Shown here: positions 1 to 5,807 of the stretch, piece by piece
Layout: each line of letters opens with the position of its first letter
Numbering within the stretch: the stretch's first letter is position 1
Source of the DNA: an uncultured Blautia sp.
GTDB taxonomy: Bacteria; Bacillota; Clostridia; Lachnospirales; Lachnospiraceae
NCBI GenBank assembly: GCA_934408705.1
Contig: CAKRVL010000131.1
Coordinates: 1-5,807, forward strand
Direction: 5' to 3'
DNA: 5,807 nucleotides
Translations under genes and position numbers: made by a program
The notes under the pieces: model-generated
Databases searched by the model: none
What the model saw: only the letters and a program-made list of their open reading frames with translations
Told to the model about the DNA's origin: nothing

Positions 1-646
1 GTGACTTATATTGCGGATATTCAGTAATAAACCGCTTAATTACATTGGCATCATTCCAGTAATGCATTGGAAAAATAACATTGCAATCTACATTTTTAAG
101 GAAATACAGAAGCCCGTCGGCATAGTGATTTCCCTGTCTCGGATCTAAGGGAATAAACGCAGCGTCAAAATGCATACCCTTGATTTTCCTGATTTCAGCA
201 CGATATGCTGAAGTAAGTCTCTGGTTATCAGTTTTCGCCTCGCCATCCCAATACCAGTCGTTTAAGTCACCGGCATGATAAATGGTGCCTTCCTTTGTTT
301 TGACAATAAATGCGACACCACTATCGTTAGATAGCAATGTATCGACTTTGGTATCATTATCCAGATTATAAGTTTGATCATGATAAACATATGTGATCTT
401 CATATCCGACAAATGATTCCTTTTTCGTATATCATTCGCCAGGACTGCCTGATAAGTCATCCCCATATCATCAAGAATCCCAAAGATCTGTGGATTAAAA
501 TGATCCTCATGGAAATGACTGCAAAAGACGATTACTTCTTTTTCCTTGTCAAGGCACGGTAATTCACCCTTGTAATAATCAAAAATATAGTAGCAGTCTC
601 TGGTTTCAATTAAAAATCCACTGTGGTTAATGTAAGTAATTTTCAT
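1..646 (-). CDS. MBL-fold metallo-hydrolase, C-terminus off the window
   Basis: Partial gene: 215 codons are visible from the ATG at 646-644 and the frame is still open at the left edge. The protein shows metallo-beta-lactamase fold signatures: an N-terminal beta strand pair (ITYINHSGFLIE, residues 3-14), the metal motif H44-F-H46-E-D48-H49, a later H124-A-G-D127 (the usual bridging aspartate strand), and P193-M-H195-Y-W near the visible end, which supplies another metal histidine. This layout resembles the UlaG/COG2220-like branch of small soluble hydrolases rather than true beta-lactamases. There is no signal peptide, so it is probably cytoplasmic. It starts 19 nt after the M42 peptidase stop and has a modest GAAGAA ribosome site, so the two are probably co-transcribed. 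The substrate cannot be told from the sequence. The fold assignment is firm; any specific reaction would be a guess. Confidence 0.88.
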   Translation of the reverse strand, partial: MKITYINHSGFLIETRDCYYIFDYYKGELPCLDKEKEVIVFCSHFHEDHFNPQIFGILDDMGMTYQAVLANDIRKRNHLSDMKITYVYHDQTYNLDNDTKVDTLLSNDSGVAFIVKTKEGTIYHAGDLNDWYWDGEAKTDNQRLTSAYRAEIRKIKGMHFDAAFIPLDPRQGNHYADGLLYFLKNVDCNVIFPMHYWNDANVIKRFITEYPQYKS

Positions 647-665
647 AATATCATTTCTTCAGTGT

Positions 666-1742
666 TTAAAAACTCATAATCTGCTCTTCGTCAAGTCTTT
701 TAAGAATTTCGCATGCCAACTTAACCGCATTATCAAAATCAGCATAAGCTGAAATTCCGTAATGTGTATGCGCATAGCGAACCGGAACACCAATAACGAT
801 GACCGGAACTGCTTTTTCAGTCAGATGTATAACTGCACCATTGGTTGAACCAGCACTGCGAACTGCATCCTGAACCGGGATGCCAAGCTTTTCTGCCAGA
901 TCAAGCGCATATCTCTGGTAACGCGGATTGGTAATCATACGTGAATCAATGTGACGAAGCATCGGGCCACGCTTAATAGCCGTCTGAACCATATACTGCT
1001 CAACACACGTATCATCTGCCGGGCAGCCTTCAAAAACAATTGCGATATCCGGCTTAATTACCTGTGCTGTCACAGTGGCACCACGTACACCAACTTCTTC
1101 CTGTGCTGCACAAGCGCCAACAATATCCACATTCAAATCCTGACCAGCCAGAGTATGCATGGTCTTAAGAATTGCCGCACATCCCAGACGACAGTCAAAG
1201 CTCTTGCCCACCATCAGATCTGTGGTTTCTGAATATGTAAATGTCACATCCGGCACTACCGGTTCACCGATACGAATGCCGAACTTTTCAACCGCCTCTT
1301 CTTTAGAAACAGCGCCAACATCTACCGTGATATCTTTCATATCCAGAGGTGCTTTACGCTCCTGCTCTGTCATGAAATGCGGAGGCTTGCTGGCAGTAAT
1401 ACCCGGAATATATTCTCCGAATCGATTGCGAACCAATACTTTATGAGCCGGAATATTGTGGTTAACCCAACCTCCGATCTGAATGATGCGGAGAGTTCCA
1501 TTCGGGCAGATAGCCTGTACCATAAAACCAACCTCATCACTATGTGCGTCAAGCTGAACAACCGGACGTTTGCCGTTATTTTCTTTACGGCTGATATATA
1601 GGTTGCGCATGCGATCTTCTGTAATTTCTCCCAGTCCTTCTGCATAAGGACGAATCGCTGCAACTACTTCATCTTCGAAACCGGATGTACCATTTGCATT
1701 TGAAATTGCTGCAATCATTTCCAACGTCGTTTTTTTATCCAT
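666..1742 (-). CDS. M42 family metallo-aminopeptidase (CelM/FrvX/YsdC-like)
   Basis: A 358-residue protein, the usual length for peptidase family M42 (cytoplasmic, di-metal aminopeptidases that often form dodecamers; some members are annotated as endoglucanase CelM or FrvX). Recognisable in order are N-terminal G18-T-S-G-F-E-D-E; the first metal site QLDAH67-S-D69-E-VGFMV; the bridging aspartate in GKSFD183-CR; the catalytic/metal pair AAQE215-E216-VGVRGA; the fourth ligand position VFE238-G; and the C-terminal ligand RYAH325-THYG. Two positions deviate from the common M42 pattern: the residue after D183 is Cys where Asp is typical, and the fourth ligand is Glu where Asp is typical. The lid domain (about residues 70-175) is present, so the protein looks intact. 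The ATG is preceded by AGAGGTG with a 5-nt spacer. It has its own promoter about 100 bp upstream and is followed closely by the MBL-fold gene. Peptide trimming is the likely role; the actual substrate is unknown. Confidence 0.93.
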   Translation of the reverse strand: MDKKTTLEMIAAISNANGTSGFEDEVVAAIRPYAEGLGEITEDRMRNLYISRKENNGKRPVVQLDAHSDEVGFMVQAICPNGTLRIIQIGGWVNHNIPAHKVLVRNRFGEYIPGITASKPPHFMTEQERKAPLDMKDITVDVGAVSKEEAVEKFGIRIGEPVVPDVTFTYSETTDLMVGKSFDCRLGCAAILKTMHTLAGQDLNVDIVGACAAQEEVGVRGATVTAQVIKPDIAIVFEGCPADDTCVEQYMVQTAIKRGPMLRHIDSRMITNPRYQRYALDLAEKLGIPVQDAVRSAGSTNGAVIHLTEKAVPVIVIGVPVRYAHTHYGISAYADFDNAVKLACEILKRLDEEQIMSF

Positions 1743-1759
1743 TCTAACACCTCTTCATA

Positions 1760-1772
1760 AAAGTATTACTTT
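1760..1772 (-). repeat. Short palindrome upstream of the M42 ribosome site
   Basis: AAAGTA-T-TACTTT is a perfect 6-bp inverted repeat around one central base, ending 5 bp before the AGAGGTG ribosome binding site (1754-1748) of the M42 peptidase. Its place in the leader would suit a small operator, but such a short AT-rich palindrome can arise by chance. Confidence 0.25.
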
Positions 1773-1788
1773 CTTGAACTCAACATCT

Positions 1789-1808
1789 ACTTATATGATT
1801 TTATAAGT
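1789..1808 (-). repeat. 7-bp inverted repeat in the M42 leader
   Basis: Perfect inverted repeat ACTTATA (1789-1795) and TATAAGT (1802-1808) around a 6-nt loop, in the predicted untranslated leader between the promoter and the M42 peptidase. It is AT-only apart from one pair per arm, so an RNA hairpin would be weak; a protein-binding site is equally possible. It has no U-tract and is not a terminator. Confidence 0.35.
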
Positions 1809-1938
1809 TTGACAATACAGAATTTTCGAACCATTCTTGATAAACCAAGTATAGTCTAGGCCAATATGATTGTCAACAATTCCATCTCCAACATTGATCA
1901 CAGCGTCAAATTTCTTCAGCAGCTCTGCCTTTTTTCAT
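1791..1938 (-). pseudogene. Possible broken small ORF (one-base frameshift), unrecognised
   Basis: An ATG at 1938-1936 follows a well-spaced GAGG ribosome site (1949-1946, 7-nt spacer) but in its own frame encodes only MKKGRAAEEI before a TGA at 1908-1906. The reading continues in a neighbouring frame: codons from 1934 down to a TAA at 1793-1791 run without a stop. They look coding-like at first (KAELLKKFDAV then INVGDGIVDNHIG) and end in SKILYCQTYKII. Removing one A from the A6 run after the ATG (1935-1930) would join the ATG to this frame and give about 49 residues. I do not recognise the product. The strong M42 promoter lies inside it, so it may be a decayed gene remnant, a leader peptide, or a chance open frame. 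It starts 41 bp after the fucosidase stop, where a last operon gene would sit. Confidence 0.3.
1848..1876 (-). promoter_or_regulatory. Sigma-A type promoter for the M42-MBL transcription unit
   Basis: On the minus strand TTGACA (1876-1871) is separated by exactly 17 bp from TATACT (1853-1848): a perfect -35 and five of six -10 bases at optimal spacing. Transcription would start near 1841, giving an untranslated leader of about 99 nt before the M42 peptidase ATG at 1742. The -35 element lies inside a small palindrome, ATTGT-CA-ACAAT (plus strand 1869-1880), a possible operator. This was seen by eye; no transcription start was measured. Confidence 0.7.
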
Positions 1939-1979
1939 TTTCTATCCTCACTTTATCTAATCTAGGATTGTAATATTTA

Positions 1980-3404
1980 TCAGGGATTTTCTGGATAAAT
2001 CCCCACAAATGCGAGAAGTGGAAGTACCCGAAAATCATGTAAAACAATTTTCACTTCCCTGGCTTTTTTACCCTTAACAGAAATAATCTTCTGATAGCCA
2101 ATTACTGTTCCGGTGAAAATACTATTCCATGTTTCATTTTCTTTAACAAACACCTCAAATTTTTCTACCCTCTGGCTATAGCAGACAGCCTCTTTTAACA
2201 CCAGATACCCTAAATTGTACAAATGATCCAGGCTGATGGTTATCTCTACTGGAAGTTCACTGCATTCAGGCTGATACCAGTTTTCCAAGGTGTTACTTAT
2301 CAAATTAGAAGCCAGATGTGCCGGATCTTCATTTTCCGAAAAAACATGTGCTGTTTCCATTAGGTTATGGACAAAAGATTTCCTTTTCCAGCTTCCAAAT
2401 TCTTCCAGACGTTTAACATCATTTTCATGAAGAAGCCCGTTTGGCATAGGTGGAATATTTAACAAAAAGGTTGCATTTCCTCCAACAGCCCCAATATAGA
2501 TATGAATCAGCTCCTCCAGACTTTTCACCTGATCATCTTCTTCTGGATGATAAAACCATCCAGGTCTTATAGAAGTATTTACTTCTGCCGGATACCAGAT
2601 CAGATCTGTTTCACCTTCAAGGGCTTTTCTGCTTCCAAGATCTTCCATGTCACTGGTAATTCTGCGCATTCTAAATTCCTCATCATCAGTCTGCTGGCTT
2701 CTTTCCTGTACACTCTCTGCAAGTGCTGTACGTGCAGGGACAACACTCCACTCAGATTTTCTCACATCGCCAGCTTCATTTCCGCACCACCTGATATCAG
2801 GCCCGCACACACAGATACATGCGCCCGGCTGATATTTTCGAACACATTCGTAATAGCGTTTCCAGTCATATACCTGTTTTTTCCCATTGGGTCCTTCCCC
2901 GCAGGCACCATCCAGCCAGACACTGAAAATATCCCCATAGCTGGTGAGAAGCTCAGTCAGCTGTGCCAGATAGTAATCGTCATATTCTTTTCCACTTCCG
3001 TAACAAGGCTGGTTGCGGTCCCATGGGGAAAGGTATATTCCAAATTTCAATCCATGACGACGGCATGCTTCGGACACTTCCTGTACCACGTCTCCCCTGC
3101 CGTTTTTCCATGGACTGGAAGCAACACTATGGCTGGTATATCTGGTCGGCCACAGGCAGAAGCCATCATGGTGCTTACATGTAAGGATTACACCTTTCAT
3201 GCCTGCATTTTGTGCTGCAGACACCCACTGATCTGCGTCAAACTCTGTAGGATTAAAAATTTGTGGATTTTCCGTTCCATCTCCCCATTCCCGATTGGTA
3301 TATGTATTCATTCCAAAATGAAAAAACGCATAAAACTCTGTTGCCTGATAGGAAAGCTGACGACTGGAGGGAACTATTTTTATTAATTCCTGGTCAGTTG
3401 GCAT
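1980..3404 (-). CDS. Alpha-L-fucosidase, GH29 family (subfamily B-like)
   Basis: A 474-residue glycosidase predicted to release L-fucose from fucosylated glycans with retention of configuration. The catalytic TIM-barrel spans about residues 15-340. Visible motifs are F28-H29-F-G, K77-H-H-D80-G-F, GIYLSPWDRN (122-131), the nucleophile strand V162-W-L-D165-G-A, and R205-W-C-G-N-E210-A-G, where E210 is the likely acid/base in the alpha-1,3/4-type (GH29-B) enzymes. PAEVNTSIRPGWFYH (272-286) and LLNIPPMPNGLLHEND (314-329) are also typical of that group. Residues about 350-474 form a C-terminal beta-rich region resembling the domain that follows the barrel in such enzymes. There is no signal peptide, so it should act in the cytoplasm. 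The ATG follows AAAGGAG with good spacing, 19 nt after the MalG-type permease. The operon context suggests it acts on oligosaccharides brought in by that transporter. GH29 is secure; subfamily and linkage are inferred from motifs. Confidence 0.95.
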   Translation of the reverse strand: MPTDQELIKIVPSSRQLSYQATEFYAFFHFGMNTYTNREWGDGTENPQIFNPTEFDADQWVSAAQNAGMKGVILTCKHHDGFCLWPTRYTSHSVASSPWKNGRGDVVQEVSEACRRHGLKFGIYLSPWDRNQPCYGSGKEYDDYYLAQLTELLTSYGDIFSVWLDGACGEGPNGKKQVYDWKRYYECVRKYQPGACICVCGPDIRWCGNEAGDVRKSEWSVVPARTALAESVQERSQQTDDEEFRMRRITSDMEDLGSRKALEGETDLIWYPAEVNTSIRPGWFYHPEEDDQVKSLEELIHIYIGAVGGNATFLLNIPPMPNGLLHENDVKRLEEFGSWKRKSFVHNLMETAHVFSENEDPAHLASNLISNTLENWYQPECSELPVEITISLDHLYNLGYLVLKEAVCYSQRVEKFEVFVKENETWNSIFTGTVIGYQKIISVKGKKAREVKIVLHDFRVLPLLAFVGIYPENP

Positions 3405-3423
3405 TTGATTTCTCCTTTCATTT

Positions 3424-4251
3424 TCATCCTTTCAGTCCACCTGCACCGATTCCCTGAAGCAGGTATCTTTGTCCAATCAGATAAATAATGATTGTTGGAA
3501 TCATAACGATTACAAGACCTGCAAACAGTGCTCCCCAATCCGTGGCATATTTCTGCACCTCAAACAGGTTTGCCATTCCGATAGGAAGTGTTTTCTTTGC
3601 ATCTTCCGTGAGGAGAACAAGTGCCAGTGGATATTCATTCCAGAAGCCCATGGCACTTAACATCGTAATAGTTGCAATTCCGGGTTTTGCAAGAGGCACC
3701 ATAACTCTTAATAACAGCTGGATATTGGTAGCACCATCAATTCTTGCCGATTCCTCATAATCTCTGGGTACTGCAGACATAAAGCCCTGTAAAGTAAAAA
3801 TACAAAAAGGGAACTGCATAACTGCATAAACAAGACATAGTACCGGTAGGTTATTTAATCCGTTCACAGCCTGTAATTCCAGAAACAAAGGAATCATAAT
3901 GTAAGTAGCCTGCAGAAAAATACAAGCCATGTAGATCGTAGAGATCAGTCTGCTGCCCACAAAACGGTATCTTGCCAGTACATAAGAGATGGGAGTGACC
4001 AAAAGCAGAAGCAATACAGTGGAAAGCACTGTCACAAATATGGAATTCCCAAAATAAGCGGCGATATTTGCTTTCTGCCACGCTGTCACAAAATTGTCCA
4101 GATTCAAAGCAACGGGCAATGCATAAGGATCTGTCAGATATTCTGCATTTGTCTTAAACGCGGACATCAGGTTCCAGAAAAGCGGATACAAAAAGATAAC
4201 GGTAAACAGAATCATCAGGATCCTGATACACCAGGTTCTTACAGTTTTCAT
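3424..4251 (-). CDS. Carbohydrate ABC transporter permease, MalG type (CUT1)
   Basis: A 275-residue inner-membrane permease of the binding-protein-dependent transport family. It has about six hydrophobic segments: roughly residues 9-30, 69-92, 104-124, 136-156, 191-212 and 240-260. The cytoplasmic EAA loop that docks onto the ATPase reads E166-E-SARIDGA, then a hydrophobic stretch, then P186-LAKPG191, the classical MalG form. The extracytoplasmic loop FKTNAEYLTDPYALP (32-46) is also typical of this half of CUT1 transporters. The ATG lies 11 nt after the MalF-type permease stop, with an AGGAGGGAG ribosome site overlapping the gap, so translation is probably coupled. It would pair with that permease as a heterodimeric channel. 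Downstream is the fucosidase, which suggests a fucosylated sugar as cargo; the permease sequence alone does not show specificity. Confidence 0.95.
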   Translation of the reverse strand: MKTVRTWCIRILMILFTVIFLYPLFWNLMSAFKTNAEYLTDPYALPVALNLDNFVTAWQKANIAAYFGNSIFVTVLSTVLLLLLVTPISYVLARYRFVGSRLISTIYMACIFLQATYIMIPLFLELQAVNGLNNLPVLCLVYAVMQFPFCIFTLQGFMSAVPRDYEESARIDGATNIQLLLRVMVPLAKPGIATITMLSAMGFWNEYPLALVLLTEDAKKTLPIGMANLFEVQKYATDWGALFAGLVIVMIPTIIIYLIGQRYLLQGIGAGGLKG

Positions 4252-4262
4252 CAGTCTCCCTC

Positions 4263-5144
4263 CTATTCTTTTTCAGATGATACTTTTTTAGAAATCATTG
4301 CAAGGACGATTGCAAGGACAAGGGTAAACATGGCGATTGCCATGGCATATCCAAAGTTGGCATTTCTCATACCCTGGGTATACATATACTGTAAAAGTAC
4401 ACTGGAAGCACCATTTGGTCCACCACCTGTCATAACATTGGACAGGGTAAAACTTAAGTTGATGGTTCCAGAAAGGGAAAGTATATAGGTTGTTCCAATG
4501 GATCTTCGAAGCAGGGGAATGGTAATCTTAAAGAACTTCTGCACTCCTGTTGCGCCGTCAATGGAAGCAGCTTCATAAACCTCCTGGGAAATCCCATCAA
4601 TGGAAGCCACATGCATAACCATATAATAACCAATGGCCTGCCACACCAAGGCTGCACCAATACACCAGAGAGCTGTTTTTCCCTCTCCAAGCCATGCGTG
4701 TTTCCAGGTGGAGAGATGGAAAAGATCCAGCATATGATTCAGAATTCCTCTTGTGGGATTAAACACAAAGGACCACACAATACCAACTACGGTCATGGAA
4801 ACAATACTTGGGAAAAAGAATACGGTCCGGTAAAATGACTTTTCCTTAAGCTGTCCCTGAGTAAGGATAAACGCAAATACAAGACTTAAAAATATGGTCA
4901 CAGCCGGGATTACCAGCATCAGCTTAAGAGTATTAAACAGCGCCTGAAGAAAATCCTTATCCTGGAACATATACTTATAATTATTCAAAAATACAAATTT
5001 GCTGTTAAAGCCTACGCTAAGTGCAGTGGAACTGGTAAAAGACAGATAAATGGCATTTACCATAGGAACAATCATAAAAATAATGGTTAAAATCAATGCA
5101 GGAAGCGTACATAGGGCTATAAATAATTTGGGTTTTTTTACCAC
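4263..5144 (-). CDS. Carbohydrate ABC transporter permease, MalF type (CUT1)
   Basis: A 293-residue membrane permease forming the other half of the CUT1 channel. Hydrophobic segments lie near residues 8-35, 70-96, 106-128, 158-180, 215-235 and 264-285. The EAA loop reads Y190-E-A-A-SIDGA and continues to P210-LLRRSIG217. The signature T239-GGGPNGASS and the following QYMYTQGM are characteristic of MalF/UgpA-like proteins. The start is a GTG at 5144-5142, chosen because AGAGGTG (5158-5152) sits 7 nt upstream and the residues that follow (VKKPKLFIA) lead straight into the first membrane segment. A second GTG inside the ribosome site belongs to another frame. A 153-bp gap carrying a strong hairpin separates it from the binding-protein gene, so it may be expressed at a lower level than that gene. 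Confidence 0.95.
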   Translation of the reverse strand: MVKKPKLFIALCTLPALILTIIFMIVPMVNAIYLSFTSSTALSVGFNSKFVFLNNYKYMFQDKDFLQALFNTLKLMLVIPAVTIFLSLVFAFILTQGQLKEKSFYRTVFFFPSIVSMTVVGIVWSFVFNPTRGILNHMLDLFHLSTWKHAWLGEGKTALWCIGAALVWQAIGYYMVMHVASIDGISQEVYEAASIDGATGVQKFFKITIPLLRRSIGTTYILSLSGTINLSFTLSNVMTGGGPNGASSVLLQYMYTQGMRNANFGYAMAIAMFTLVLAIVLAMISKKVSSEKE

Positions 5145-5151
5145 GCTTGCT

Positions 5152-5170
5152 CACCTCTTTAAATTTAAAG
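5152..5170 (-). promoter_or_regulatory. Ribosome site of the MalF-type gene with overlapping palindrome
   Basis: The Shine-Dalgarno AGAGGTG (5158-5152) fixes the GTG start at 5144. Its first two bases fall inside a perfect 14-bp palindrome, CTTTAAATTTAAAG (5157-5170). The palindrome could be a protein-binding site or a weak fold next to the ribosome site. The Shine-Dalgarno is clear; any role for the palindrome is conjecture. Confidence 0.5.
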
Positions 5171-5226
5171 TATTTAATAAATGTGGATGACATCACCAAT
5201 TGACAATCTATCTGTTCAGGGTTACA

Positions 5227-5259
5227 AAAGGCCGCCGCATACACTGTGCGGCAGCCTTT
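5227..5259 (-). terminator. GC-rich hairpin between binding-protein and permease genes
   Basis: On the minus strand AAAGGCTGCCGCA (5259-5247), a 7-nt loop and TGCGGCGGCCTTT (5239-5227) form a 13-bp stem with one U-G wobble, followed by a short run of Ts (TTTTG). It lies 38 bp after the binding-protein stop and 83 bp before the MalF-type start. The stem is strong but the T-run is short, so it fits a leaky intrinsic terminator or an mRNA-stabilising 3' hairpin. Either would raise binding-protein output over the permeases, as is common in such operons. Confidence 0.75.
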
Positions 5260-5297
5260 CCATGCTTTACCGTTTTCATCCGGCTGACATATGAAGT

Positions 5298-5807
5298 TTA
5301 ATTGGCAGCTTCCATATCAGCACGAACCTGTGCAAAAGCATCTTCCACACTCTGTGCCCACTCTTCCACTGTCATTTCGTCATTCATAACAGATGTGATC
5401 GGGTTGAAGATCTCATCTTTCGGGTTGATCTTGCAGTCAGCCGGAACTGCTGCAAAACTCATGATCAGGGAAGAAGCATTTGCCTCTTCGTAGATTCCAT
5501 ACATATTGTAAATAGCTGTAGAAAGCTTATCCTTTGCTACTTCACGGGCACTCTTGGTAGCATAGAGGGCACCGGAAGCTTCTGCAAAAGCAGATACGGA
5601 TTCATCACTGTACAGGAAACGGAGGAATTCCTTTGCAAGCTCTGGGTTCTTAGCAGCTGCCGGAATAGAGAACTGCTCGCAGCTGTCGAATACATAATGC
5701 ACATCGTCTGCATTCTCGGTCGGGATCGGAGCCATTGCAAATTCAAATCCATCTTCTCTTGGCGCATCCTGCATCTCATTTTCCATCCAGGTTCCGTTTG
5801 TGATAAA
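5298..5807 (-). CDS. Extracellular solute-binding protein (CUT1 sugar ABC transporter), C-terminal part
   Basis: Partial gene: the frame is open at the right edge and 169 residues are visible before the TAA at 5300-5298. It enters as FITNGTWMENEM, the pattern of a binding-cleft strand in CUT1 sugar-binding proteins (often G-x-W). Next come AMAPIPTEN (mature proteins of this family often have a P-L/I-P strand here), a segment with FSIPAAAKNPELAKEFLRFL (typical 'sugar-binding protein, remaining days/hinge helix' pattern of an A-K-NP-E-LA-x-x-FLRFL helix), and a final amphipathic helix ending ADMEAAN. The internal ATG at 5786 is not the real start, because TGG and other in-frame codons continue upstream of it. 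The N-terminus, with the expected lipoprotein signal, lies outside the window. It would capture the oligosaccharide outside the membrane and deliver it to the two downstream permeases. The ligand cannot be read from this fragment. Confidence 0.92.
   Translation of the reverse strand, partial: FITNGTWMENEMQDAPREDGFEFAMAPIPTENADDVHYVFDSCEQFSIPAAAKNPELAKEFLRFLYSDESVSAFAEASGALYATKSAREVAKDKLSTAIYNMYGIYEEANASSLIMSFAAVPADCKINPKDEIFNPITSVMNDEMTVEEWAQSVEDAFAQVRADMEAAN

Noticed and set aside
374..562. Plus-strand 62-codon open frame at the left end
   Set aside because: It is antisense to the MBL-fold gene, which shows the HxHxDH motif across this stretch.
1370..1663. Minus-strand open frame of 97 codons inside the M42 gene
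   Set aside because: It is out of frame with the M42 protein, whose motifs run through the same bases; no family features are visible.
1975..2000. Inverted repeat ATTTATC / GATAAAT overlapping the fucosidase stop codon, considered as a terminator
   Set aside because: The stem is AT-rich with a bulge and is not followed by a T-run on the minus strand, so it does not support an intrinsic terminator. No good terminator was found after the fucosidase.
2502..3386. Long plus-strand open frame (294 codons) opposite the fucosidase
   Set aside because: It lies antisense inside a gene with clear GH29 motifs, its translation is Cys/Ser/Phe/Ile-rich without recognisable motifs, and no convincing ribosome site was seen. 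It is best explained as a shadow of the codon usage on the other strand.
5200..5205. Minus-strand TTGTCA as the -35 of a secondary promoter for the permeases
   Set aside because: No acceptable -10 lies at 16-18 bp; the nearest AT-rich hexamers are at 19-21 bp spacing and match poorly.
5200..5228. Plus-strand TTGACA-17-TACAAA promoter-like pair in the binding-protein/permease gap
   Set aside because: The -10 is poor, transcription would run straight into the GC-rich hairpin and be antisense to the binding-protein gene, and no plus-strand gene follows.
5298..5786. The ATG at 5786 as the start of a small independent protein
   Set aside because: The frame stays open upstream to the window edge with residues (FITNGTW) typical of the middle of a sugar-binding protein, so this is an internal Met.

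Overview
The window looks like chromosomal DNA from a low-to-mid GC, Gram-positive anaerobe, most plausibly a gut Lachnospiraceae-type Clostridia. The basis is AT-rich intergenic DNA, strong purine-rich Shine-Dalgarno sites, a sigma-A type promoter, and a binding protein / two permeases / cytoplasmic glycosidase operon of the kind common in that group. The species cannot be named from the sequence. All six supported genes lie on the minus strand, so the biology reads from high to low coordinates.

Right part (5807 to 1980): a carbohydrate-uptake operon. It begins outside the window with a CUT1-type extracellular solute-binding protein, of which only the C-terminal 169 residues are present. A 13-bp GC-rich hairpin follows. 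Then come a MalF-type permease (GTG start), a MalG-type permease, and a cytoplasmic alpha-L-fucosidase of the GH29 'B-like' type. Gaps between the last three genes are 11 and 19 nt, each holding a good ribosome binding site. No transporter ATPase is encoded here. The natural reading is import of a small fucosylated oligosaccharide and removal of fucose inside the cell, energised by an ATPase encoded elsewhere; this is inference.

Middle (1979 to 1743): a 237-bp intergenic region. It holds a very good minus-strand promoter (TTGACA, 17 bp, TATACT), several short inverted repeats, and a 48-codon coding-like stretch that looks like a short gene broken by one extra A near its start.

Left part (1742 to 1): a second transcription unit with an M42-family metallo-aminopeptidase (CelM/FrvX/YsdC type), followed after 19 nt by a metallo-beta-lactamase-fold hydrolase. 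The latter runs off the left edge and lacks its C-terminus.

I see no rRNA, tRNA, CRISPR array, insertion sequence or phage gene. The region is mostly ordinary metabolic DNA. The points most worth a second look are the broken small ORF, the structured intergenic regions, the variant metal-site motifs of the M42 protein, and the likely intracellular fucoside-utilisation operon.
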